A DNA stretch of 64,000 nt. Origin: Streptomyces sp. GS7. GTDB lineage: Bacteria > Actinomycetota > Actinomycetes > Streptomycetales > Streptomycetaceae. The DNA is taken from NCBI RefSeq assembly GCF_009834125.1, contig NZ_CP047146.1:3961501-4025500 (forward strand). The letters are read 5' to 3'. Both the position numbers and the translations under genes were made by a program. The number at the start of each line of letters is the position of its first letter. Position 1 is the first letter of the stretch. The notes beneath the pieces are model-generated. The model searched no databases. It saw nothing but the letters and a program-made list of their open reading frames with translations, and had not been told where the DNA came from. This document shows positions 24,203 through 31,705 of the stretch, one piece after another.

Positions 24203-25522
24203 GTGGGATACCACCGCAACAACTGGCGCCAGGTCGCCAACATGGCCGCGCCGTTCATTCCCGGCGGTGAGGCGCTGATGAGCGCCGTGGACGTGGTGCA
24301 GGGGATCAGCGACGGCGCCAGCCTGGACCGGCTCCAGTACGTGCGGGGCGGCCATCCGCTGGTCGAACTGCCCTGGCAGCCGCCCGGTCCACCGCCGAAC
24401 CCGCAGCGGGCCGAAGCGATCGGCCGCCAGGCATGGGACGTCCTGTTCGCCGACGAGCAGCAGTACGGTGCCCGCTCACTGCTCGACCAGGTCGGCAACC
24501 TGCTGATGCCGCTGCCCCCCACCGAACTCGACATGGTCATACGCCGGTTCGGGACGCAGGGCCTGGACCGCTGGGACGCCCTCACCCACGTCGAGGACGA
24601 GCACGGTGAGCCCGTCTACGACTGGCGGCGGGCTCAGGAGCTCTTCAGCTGGCTGCTGCGCACGGTCAGTCCCTACGGCGCGATGCTGATCGGTACCGGG
24701 ATGTCGTGCAGCCAGCCCGAGTACAACGCCGCGTGCAGCGGATGCCACTGCGACGACCACGGCTGGGTACTGCCCGAGGGGCCGTTCGCCCAGGTGGACG
24801 GCGCGTACGTCACCGAGAACTGGCAGTGGGTCTCGGCCTCGACCGAGGCGATGTCCTGGCAGGACATGGACCAGGGCCTGTTCGGGGACTGCTGGTTGCT
24901 GACCAGCATGCAGGCCGTGCTCCAGGCCAATCCGCAGCACGCCCCGCGACACTTCCGGCAGGAGGCCAACGGCACCCTCACCGTCACGCTCTACGACGAG
25001 GGCAGCCCGATCGCCATCACCCTGGCGCCCGACCTGCCCTACGGCCACGGCAGGCTCTGGGGTGCCAAGGGCCACACCGAGGACGCCCGTTACGCGGAGA
25101 CGTGGCCGGGCTTCTTCGAGAAGGCTGCCGCCCAGTTCCACGGCAACTACCACGACATCGTCCACGGTGGCCCCCCGAGCGACGCGCTCACGCTGATCAC
25201 CGGTCGCGTGGGGCAGAAGGTCGACCTCGGCTCGCCATGGCTCATCCAGGACATCGCCAACCGGAAGTCGCGGGGCCAGGCACTCGTCGCCACCACCGCC
25301 GCCGCGCCCAACGCCGACCCCGGCGACGCCGCGGAGATCGCGGATGGCCGGCTGGTCCAGAACCACGCCTACTTCGTCAAGGACGTGGACCCGGCCGGCG
25401 GCCGGCTCTGCCTGGGCAACCCGTGGGGCGATGGGTCCACCCGGAAGTTGTGGGAGTGCTGGCTGACCTTGCAGGAGGTCGGCTACTACCTGGTGCAGAT
25501 CGACGCCGTCGACACCTGGTGA
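24203..25522 (+). CDS. calpain-like (C2 family) cysteine protease domain protein
   Basis: A 439-residue protein. The C-terminal half is a calpain-type papain fold with the full triad: Cys230 in GLFGDCWLLTSMQAVL, His388 in QNHAYFVKDV and Asn406 in LCLGNPWGDGS. The helper segment YAETWPGFFEKAAAQFHGNY, typical of calpains, is also present. The first 200 residues have no family that I recognise; they include a helical region (NMAAPFIPGGEALMSAVDVV) and a Cys cluster, SCSQPEYNAACSGCHCDDHG, that could bind metal. No signal peptide is visible, so it is cytoplasmic or exported by another route. GTG at 24203 follows GGGGGAG. It stands alone between long gaps. Confidence 0.85.
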   Translation: MGYHRNNWRQVANMAAPFIPGGEALMSAVDVVQGISDGASLDRLQYVRGGHPLVELPWQPPGPPPNPQRAEAIGRQAWDVLFADEQQYGARSLLDQVGNLLMPLPPTELDMVIRRFGTQGLDRWDALTHVEDEHGEPVYDWRRAQELFSWLLRTVSPYGAMLIGTGMSCSQPEYNAACSGCHCDDHGWVLPEGPFAQVDGAYVTENWQWVSASTEAMSWQDMDQGLFGDCWLLTSMQAVLQANPQHAPRHFRQEANGTLTVTLYDEGSPIAITLAPDLPYGHGRLWGAKGHTEDARYAETWPGFFEKAAAQFHGNYHDIVHGGPPSDALTLITGRVGQKVDLGSPWLIQDIANRKSRGQALVATTAAAPNADPGDAAEIADGRLVQNHAYFVKDVDPAGGRLCLGNPWGDGSTRKLWECWLTLQEVGYYLVQIDAVDTW

Positions 25523-25928
25523 CATTCCCACATCACGGTCGCGGCTGACCTCCGCCGGAGCGAAGTGGCCTGCCGGGTCCGGCTGTTCCGCTGTGTTCCG
25601 CGTCCCTGGCCGCCACCTGCGGTTCTCTCGCCGGACTGCTGCCGGACGCTCGGCGGTCCTGCGCGGCGGACGTTGTGGCCCCCGGCCCGAAAACATTGTG
25701 ACCGTGAACTCGGCAGGCGTGACGCTCCCTGTGCCAAGATGGCAAGTCGGTGGGGCCACCACGACCTCCCCACGGCGTAGGCGAGACACCCGACCGGCGG
25801 GAGTGACCCCATCGCCCACCCGATCGGGCTTCTGCGGAATTCTGCCACCGTCCTCCCACCCGTGCACTCGCGGAACGCCTGCGTGCCGGTAAGGGGCGGC
25901 CGGATGCCGCGCCAAGCTAGGGAAAGCC
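25523..25928. other. intergenic region, no gene seen
   Basis: A 406-bp gap between two plus-strand genes. Frames here have no plausible start signal. It should contain the promoter of the XRE-TPR gene. Confidence 0.45.
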
Positions 25929-27305
25929 ATGCCCCCTCGTCACCCCAACCTCCGACTCGCCGCGCTACTTTCCGAGACGAACTGGAGCGCCGGGAAGCTG
26001 GCCCGCGCGGTCAACGGCCTGGGCGCGGCCCAGGGCCTGCGTTTGCGCTACGACCGAACCTCGGTCGCGCACTGGCTGGCCGGATCCCGTCCCCGCCCGC
26101 CGGTTCCCCACCTGGTCGCGGAAACGTTCAGCCGGCATCTCGGCCGACCGATATCCGCCGAGGAAACCGGTCTGTCCAGAACGCCGGCGTCGGGTGCCCC
26201 TTTGCCCGCCCGGCCCGAAAAGGCCAACGCCGTACACCAGTTGCTCACTCTGTGCCGCCAGGAAACCGATCCCGAACGCCGGGGCTTCCTCGTCCGCTCG
26301 CTCTACAGCCTGTCCGACCGCCCCCTGCCTGCCTGGGACCCCTCACCGCCGCGGCACGGGCCCGACCCGCCGCCCCCACCCAGGCGGACGGCCGTCCCCG
26401 CGGACGCCGAAACCCTGCAGGAGCTGACCCACACCTTCGAGTACCTTTCCGAGCGGCACGGCGGCACCCACGTCCGCCTCGCCCTGATCTGCTACCTCGC
26501 CGGCAGCACCCGTCCGCTCCTCGCCGGTCCCGCCTCACGATCCCTGCACCGGGACCTGCTCACCGGCACCGCCCAACTCACCCACCTGCTCGCCACCATG
26601 ACCGCGGACGCCGGCCACCCTGGACTGGCCCAGCGCTACTTCCACATCGCCCTGGCCCTCTCCCGCCGAGCCGACCACCGCGTCCTGTACGCGATCACCC
26701 TGCGCGCCCTGAGCCGGCATGCCCTTCAACTGGGGTACCACAGCCACGCCGGCGACCTCGCCAGGGCCGCCGTCCACACCGCCGGCCCCCGTGCCTTCCC
26801 GGCCGCCAAGGCATACCTGCTCGCCCAGCGCGCCGTCATCCACGCCCATGAACGCCGTCCCCGCCTCGCCCTGGCCGACCTGGCCGCCGCGGAACGCCAC
26901 CATGAACAAGCCACCAGCCCCGCCGGCCCTTTCAGCTCCTACGCCCGCCCCTCACTCAACTACCAACAGGCGTACACCCTCCAGCTCCTGGGCGACCGTG
27001 AGAGTGCCCTCGTGGGCCTGCGCGCCGCAACCCACCGGGACCCCGAGCGGCGTCGCTCCTACGCCCTCACGCAGGCCCGACTCGCCGAAACCCTGCTGGA
27101 GGCCGGGCACCTCGAAGCCGCCTGCACCCACTGGCACACGTTCCTCGACCACTACCCCCACCTGCACTCCGCGCAAGTCGAGCGGGCCCTGAGCCGCCTC
27201 CGCGAAGACCTGCGATGCTTCCCCCGCCAACCACGCGCCACCGCCCTGCGCGAGCGCGCCCGGACCCTCGCCCGCCCCAAGGACGGACAGCGATCGGCAA
27301 CGTGA
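25929..27305 (+). CDS. XRE-like HTH/TPR transcriptional regulator
   Basis: A 458-residue regulator. Residues 1-80 are an atypical XRE-type HTH (RLAALLSETNWSAGKLARAV, RTSVAHWLAGSRPRPPVPHL). A Pro-rich linker follows at about 140-158. The rest is alpha-helical with TPR-like repeats (RYFHIALALSRRADHRVLYA, AKAYLLAQRAVIHAHERRPR, YTLQLLGDRESALVGLRAAT, LAETLLEAGHLEAACTHWHT). Such proteins in Streptomyces sense small signals or peptides through the TPR part. ATG at 25929 follows GGGAAAG. It is convergent with the FAD enzyme-methyltransferase operon, which may be its target. Confidence 0.85.
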   Translation: MPPRHPNLRLAALLSETNWSAGKLARAVNGLGAAQGLRLRYDRTSVAHWLAGSRPRPPVPHLVAETFSRHLGRPISAEETGLSRTPASGAPLPARPEKANAVHQLLTLCRQETDPERRGFLVRSLYSLSDRPLPAWDPSPPRHGPDPPPPPRRTAVPADAETLQELTHTFEYLSERHGGTHVRLALICYLAGSTRPLLAGPASRSLHRDLLTGTAQLTHLLATMTADAGHPGLAQRYFHIALALSRRADHRVLYAITLRALSRHALQLGYHSHAGDLARAAVHTAGPRAFPAAKAYLLAQRAVIHAHERRPRLALADLAAAERHHEQATSPAGPFSSYARPSLNYQQAYTLQLLGDRESALVGLRAATHRDPERRRSYALTQARLAETLLEAGHLEAACTHWHTFLDHYPHLHSAQVERALSRLREDLRCFPRQPRATALRERARTLARPKDGQRSAT

Positions 27306-27462
27306 CGGGAGGCTCCCCGTGATCGCCGGTCCGGCAGCCAGGCCGCTCTGTCGCGCACCGGGGGGTATCGGAGCGTCATACTGGCGCGGAACCGCCCCGC
27401 GGTGAAGTCGGCGGTGCTCGGCTTCCTCCGGATGCGCGACAGAGTCAGGTCCCGAACGCGCC

Positions 27463-30087
27463 TCAGGCTGCGACGGCCTCGATCGTCGAGAGGTAGCCGG
27501 CCGTGTTGTTGATCCGCGTCAGCCGCAGCCCCGCTTTCGCCAGCAGTCGGCGGAAGTCCTCCTCGGTGCGTTCGCGGCCGGGATAGATCGCCATCACGAT
27601 GAAGTCCATGAGCTTGCCTGGATGCGGGGAGTTCCCCGGCGGGATGACCATGTCGAAGAGGAGCACGCGTCCGCCGGGTTTCATTGCCTGGCGGCAGTTG
27701 CGCAGGATCAGCGCGGCACGTTCGTCGTCCCAGTCGTGTGTGATGTATTTGAGGAGGTACACGTCTCCTTCCGGGCACGTCTCGAAGAAGTCTCCCGGGA
27801 CCGCCTCCCAGCGGTCGTCCGCGCCGAGTTCGGCCAGTCGGTGCTTGGCCAGGACGTGTTCCCGGTCGTACAGGACGCCTCGCAGGGTCGGGTTTGCCCG
27901 CAGGACGGGGAGCAGCAGCCCTCCATAGCCGCCGCCCACGTCGACGACGGTGGCTCCTTCGGGGAAGTCGTAGCTGTGCACAGGAGACTGGATCTCCGGC
28001 TCGGTCATCGACATCATGCCGGTGTGGAACTCCTCCTCCGGCGGCAGGTCGCGGCCCCAGTGTTCCCAGATGGTCTTGCCGAAGAGGCGCTCGAACGAGA
28101 TGTCGCTGTCGCCTCGCAGGGTTCCGGCGAGCTCTCCGGTCGACAGCCACATGGCCTTGCTGGTGATCATCATGATCGCTGCCCGCACCGACAGCGGCAC
28201 ATCGCTGCGCAGATACTCAGCGGTGCTGGTCAGCTCGAATCGTCCCTGCTCGTCCTCGCGGAACACGCCACGAGTGGCCAGGAGCCGCAGTGTCCGGTAA
28301 AGCTTCTGCGCGTCGGCCCCGGTCATGCGGCCGAGTTCCTCCGGTGTCTTGGGACCGTCGGCGAGGTGGTCCGCCACGCCGGTGACCGCTGCGGCGCGGA
28401 GCGCTGCCGGGTAGGCGTACTCCATTGCCTGCTCCAGCAGGGTCAGGGCTTCCGATCCTTTGTCGACGGCGGTGGTCTCGTTGCTCATGGAGATCTCCCT
28501 GTCGGTCGCTTTCGGGTCATGGATGCGGTCGGCAGCTGCGCGCCGGGGTGCCGGCCTTCGGTTCGGCGGACCGACGCGCCTGGAACGGCGAGGTGCGGTG
28601 GGGGCGTTGCCGCGGCTGCTGAGGCAATGGGCGATGTCGGCACTGCGCTTGGCCAGTACGGGCATGCCGGAGATGAAGTAGAAGGCGGTGCCGGTGAGTT
28701 CGCCCAGGAGGTGGAGGCGTGGCTGGGGACGGCCGTGCGGGGTGAGGGCCAGGCTGGTGTGCCGGTCCAGGTGCAGCCCTCCCAGGGGGTGCCGCCCGAG
28801 CACGCCGGTGGCGGTGGCATGGTCGATGAGGCCGCGCGCCAGGTGGGGGATGGTGCGGCGAGCCGGGGTCACGGTGTTCACGAGGAGGTCCACGCGGACG
28901 GGTCCGGCACTGGTGTCGACGGTGAACCCTCTGAGGGGTGCGGGCTGTACGCCGGTGGTGCCGGGATGGACGGTGAGCCGGCCGCTGGACAGCAGGTGGG
29001 CGATCCGGGTCGCGTTGACGAGGGGCATCGGGCAGCACAGAGCCATCACGTAGCGGTGGAGGCGGTCGAGGATCCAGTGTTTGGCGTCCTGCGCCAGCAG
29101 GTACCACAGGTCCTGTCCGACCGTTGGGACTGCTTTCTGCAGGACCTGGGGGCCGATGTCGTTGCCGGCGCGGAAGGCGTCCAGTTCGGCGGACAGGCGG
29201 GTGAGCGGTGGTTGGGGGAGCAGCATGCGGCGGAGGTGGTCAAGGCTGCTGCCGGCGCTGCGGAGTTCCGCCTCGACCAGCCGTCTCAGGGCCGTGAGTG
29301 AGAGCGGACCGTCATGGGCGGCACGTTCGATCGCGGGAACGGTCAGATGGGTGAGCTGATGGCTGCGGTGGGGGCCGCGCACGGCGGGCAGCAGGCCGCT
29401 GCGGCAGAACATGCTGATGGGTCCGTCGTGGCCGAGTTCCTGAAGGGCCACAGCCACATCGACGGCGGCCAGCCCGGTGCCCAGGATGCCCACCCGGCAA
29501 CCGCGGTCAAGGCCGGCCAGGCGCTTTTCCAGTGGGTAGGGGTCGGGCAGGTAGTCGGCAGTGCCCGACAGACGGTAGGGGTCGGCGTAGGCGTTGCCCC
29601 CCACTGCCAGGACCGCCCTGTCGAGGTCGTGGCACCTGCCGCCGGTGGTCTCCAGCCGTACTCCACGGCGGTCACACCAGAGGCGGGCCGCACGTTCGGA
29701 TACCAGGCGCACGCGCCAACCCCGGCCCCCCAGCCGGGAGATGGCCTCGCTGGTGGCAGCGTTCAGGTAGTCGCCATAGGCCGGACGAGTCAGGAGCGCG
29801 GGCTGACCGGTGACCGGATCGTCCACGGCAAGGTCCCTGGCACGCATCCACGCCAGGCCGTGATCGGGATCGTGGTACCGCACGGACATGTCGCTCATGG
29901 GCACGTTGCACCAGACGTACTCCCCGTCGTCCTGGTACGCACGCCCGCGCCACCACAGCGCGGTGTCATCGAACACCAGGACCTCACCGGACTCTGCGCC
30001 GGACAGGTCCGGCGGATGTTCCGCCAGAGCGTTGATCACGCAGGCGCCCGCAGTGCCGCCTCCGATGATGCCGATGGTGACGCCCAT
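27463..30087 (-). CDS. FAD/NAD(P)-binding enzyme fused in frame to an O-methyltransferase
   Basis: One open frame of about 874 codons. Residues 1-490 are a FAD/NAD(P)-binding protein (NAD_binding_9-like): TIGIIGGGTAGACVINALAE, VWCNVPMSDMSVRYHDPDHG, RAVLAVGGNAYADPYRLSG and VGILGTGLAAVDVAVALQEL. After a basic linker comes a complete 341-residue plant-type O-methyltransferase: winged-helix part TGVADHLADGPKTPEELGRM, motif I ATVVDVGGGYGGLLLPVL, LKYITHDWDDERAALILRNC with the catalytic-His region, and PGGRVLLFDMVIPPG. The methyltransferase has its own ATG (28488) with AGGGAG at ideal spacing, so a separate shorter product is likely. The upstream start is the second ATG of ATGATG, just after GGAGG. 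Coupled to the 90-residue gene upstream. Substrate unknown. Confidence 0.8.
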   Translation of the reverse strand: MGVTIGIIGGGTAGACVINALAEHPPDLSGAESGEVLVFDDTALWWRGRAYQDDGEYVWCNVPMSDMSVRYHDPDHGLAWMRARDLAVDDPVTGQPALLTRPAYGDYLNAATSEAISRLGGRGWRVRLVSERAARLWCDRRGVRLETTGGRCHDLDRAVLAVGGNAYADPYRLSGTADYLPDPYPLEKRLAGLDRGCRVGILGTGLAAVDVAVALQELGHDGPISMFCRSGLLPAVRGPHRSHQLTHLTVPAIERAAHDGPLSLTALRRLVEAELRSAGSSLDHLRRMLLPQPPLTRLSAELDAFRAGNDIGPQVLQKAVPTVGQDLWYLLAQDAKHWILDRLHRYVMALCCPMPLVNATRIAHLLSSGRLTVHPGTTGVQPAPLRGFTVDTSAGPVRVDLLVNTVTPARRTIPHLARGLIDHATATGVLGRHPLGGLHLDRHTSLALTPHGRPQPRLHLLGELTGTAFYFISGMPVLAKRSADIAHCLSSRGNAPTAPRRSRRVGPPNRRPAPRRAAADRIHDPKATDREISMSNETTAVDKGSEALTLLEQAMEYAYPAALRAAAVTGVADHLADGPKTPEELGRMTGADAQKLYRTLRLLATRGVFREDEQGRFELTSTAEYLRSDVPLSVRAAIMMITSKAMWLSTGELAGTLRGDSDISFERLFGKTIWEHWGRDLPPEEEFHTGMMSMTEPEIQSPVHSYDFPEGATVVDVGGGYGGLLLPVLRANPTLRGVLYDREHVLAKHRLAELGADDRWEAVPGDFFETCPEGDVYLLKYITHDWDDERAALILRNCRQAMKPGGRVLLFDMVIPPGNSPHPGKLMDFIVMAIYPGRERTEEDFRRLLAKAGLRLTRINNTAGYLSTIEAVAA
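28486..28500 (-). promoter_or_regulatory. internal ribosome binding site and start of the O-methyltransferase
   Basis: On the minus strand AGGGAG (28495-28500) is followed after six bases by ATG (28486-28488), inside the open frame of the FAD enzyme. The protein started here has 341 residues, the normal size for stand-alone members of the family. Confidence 0.6.
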
Positions 30088-30359
30088 CATTCCTCCGGCA
30101 ATCGATGATCGGGTTCAGGGGCAGGGCACGAACCGACCGCATACGGCTGGTCACGGTGCTCCCGCAGCGCCGCCAGGGCCTGAACCATGCGCAGGTCGGA
30201 GGTGCGGCCGGCACAGTCCAGCCACACCAGGTGTCCACCGCGCTCGGCCGGCAGACAGCGCAGGTTCACCATCCGCATCCCGGTTCCGGGCAGGGCTGAC
30301 CGAGCCCCCGTCGGGGCGGTGCCGGACACGGATTTCGCGTTGGTGTGCGTGGTCGACAT
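30087..30359 (-). CDS. 90-residue protein of unknown family at the head of the FAD enzyme-methyltransferase operon
   Basis: The gene ends with TGA at 30087-30089, interleaved with the ATGATG start of the FAD enzyme, so the two are translationally coupled. That is the main reason to believe it. GGAG lies nine bases before the ATG at 30359. The protein has a Ser/Thr/Ala-rich N-terminal third without signal peptide character, then GMRMVNLRCLPAERGGHLVW, LDCAGRTSDLRMVQALAALR and a Pro/Glu-rich tail (SCPAPEPDHRLPEE). Three Cys residues are present. I do not recognise the family. It could be a partner subunit or scaffold for the oxidoreductase or, more speculatively, a modified peptide precursor. 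Confidence 0.6.
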   Translation of the reverse strand: MSTTHTNAKSVSGTAPTGARSALPGTGMRMVNLRCLPAERGGHLVWLDCAGRTSDLRMVQALAALREHRDQPYAVGSCPAPEPDHRLPEE

Positions 30360-30883
30360 GTGCCATGACTCCGTCCCCGCGACGTGAAGATCCGAGGGCT
30401 CGCACCACTGGTATCGAGACAGGCCCAGGGAGATTCCACTATCGCCCTGACCGGACGGCAGGAACCGGTGAGTCACAGGTGAATGCCGTGAACGTGTTGA
30501 ACGGTTGTGCCCTTGTGAACCGCGGTCCGGGTCCCGCGGAGGGGCTGGCGAAGCAGCCGAGTGCGCCGCCGGGGACCGGCCGGCGAGCAAGTCCCCCAGA
30601 TCAGCGGGTGGTTGTGATGGGTGACAGGCCGAGCAATGGCCGGCAGAGCTCTGATTCGCGGGCCGGCCTGGTCGATGTTCGCGACGGTCGCCTTGAAGGG
30701 GAGTCGGACGTCGCGGTGGGCGTGAGGGCCCAGTCAGGTGCAGGCTCATTCCGTAGCGGTCCATCACCACTGGCAGAGCCGGGGCCGCCCGGACGTGCTC
30801 AGCGGAGGTCGGCGTGGTGGGGCGAGGCTGAAGGGGCGCCTCCAGATCCTCCCGGGCAGGCGGGTCAGGCTCAGGGGTCCTAG

Positions 30884-30902
30884 TTAGGTAAGGCTGACCT
30901 GT
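30884..30902. promoter_or_regulatory. iron-box-like sequence (DmdR/IdeR type)
   Basis: TTAGGTAAGGCTGACCTGT matches the actinobacterial iron-box consensus (TTAGGTTAGGCTAACCTAA) at 15 of 19 positions by my count. Neither flanking gene is an evident iron-uptake gene and the site is more than 150 bp from either start, so it may be an orphan or chance match. Confidence 0.35.
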
Positions 30903-31020
30903 GTAGCCATCGTCGAGTGGTGTGGGATCCCCGTCCGGCGGACGCGCGGGTGCGCAGGTGTCGTCTGCGGCCGCCGTGCCGCCCGGGTGAGCCCCGTCTC
31001 ACCGGGAGTCCCGCTCTTGT

Positions 31021-31040
31021 CTATGCAACGAGTTGCATAG
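31021..31040. promoter_or_regulatory. operator of the PadR gene
   Basis: CTATGCAAC and GTTGCATAG form a perfect 9-bp dyad around a GA centre and end 12 bp before the PadR ATG. PadR proteins bind ATGC-type dyads and repress themselves. Confidence 0.7.
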
Positions 31041-31052
31041 CAGAATCGCGTT

Positions 31053-31610
31053 ATGGCGCTCGAACACGCGATCCTTGTCTCTCTGCTGGAGCAGCCGGGC
31101 TCCGGCTATGAGCTGGCCCGGCGGTTCGATCGGTCCATCGGGTACTTCTGGACCGCCACCCATCAGCAGATCTACCGCGTCCTCAAGCGGATGGAGGGCG
31201 ACGGGTGGATCGAGGTCCGAGAGGTGGCGCAGCAGGCCCGGCCGGACAAGAAGGAGTACTCGGTGGCCGCCCCGGGCCGGGCCGTGCTCTCCGCGTGGCT
31301 CCACGAGCCGATCGAACCCGAGAGTGTCCGGCACGAGCTCGCCGTGAAGATCCGCGGCGCGGCCTTCGACGACCCGGCCGCGCTGATCCGCGAGGTCGAG
31401 CGGCACCAGCAGGCGCACTCCGACCGGCTCGCGCACTATCTCGCAGGGGAGCGACGGGACTTCACCGGCCCCGAGGCCCCCGCCACGCTCGATGCCGGGC
31501 AAGAGCTCCAACACGTCGTGCTGCGCGGCGGCATCGCGTATGAGCAGATGACCCTCGCCTGGCTCGACGACGTGCTCGCCACCCTCCACCGACTCGGCCC
31601 CGAGCGCTGA
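31053..31610 (+). CDS. PadR family transcriptional regulator
   Basis: A 185-residue PadR regulator with C-terminal Vir domain. The winged helix is MALEHAILVSLLEQPGSGYE with YFWTATHQQIYRVLKRMEGD, and the wing is KKEYSVAAPGRAVLSAWL. The C-terminal helices (DPAALIREVERHQQAHSDRL, ELQHVVLRGGIAYEQMTLAW) mediate dimerisation. The ATG at 31053 lies 12 bp after a 20-bp dyad, so the site would block its own transcription. The acyl-CoA dehydrogenase gene starts 95 bp downstream on the same strand and is probably in its regulon. Confidence 0.92.
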   Translation: MALEHAILVSLLEQPGSGYELARRFDRSIGYFWTATHQQIYRVLKRMEGDGWIEVREVAQQARPDKKEYSVAAPGRAVLSAWLHEPIEPESVRHELAVKIRGAAFDDPAALIREVERHQQAHSDRLAHYLAGERRDFTGPEAPATLDAGQELQHVVLRGGIAYEQMTLAWLDDVLATLHRLGPER

Positions 31611-31705
31611 ACCACCGCCGACGCACCTCCGCGCCGCCGTGCACCGGCATGCCCCGAAGCTTTCCGTCACCACCCTCACACCCCGATCCGGAAAGGCGAC
31701 CGTCC

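Larger units (their letters stand above)
30360..31052. other. divergent intergenic region with an iron-box-like site and a PadR operator
   Basis: This 690-bp gap between the divergent 90-residue gene and padR gene has no credible coding frame. It holds the iron-box-like sequence at 30884-30902 and the dyad at 31021-31040, both entered separately. Confidence 0.45.
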
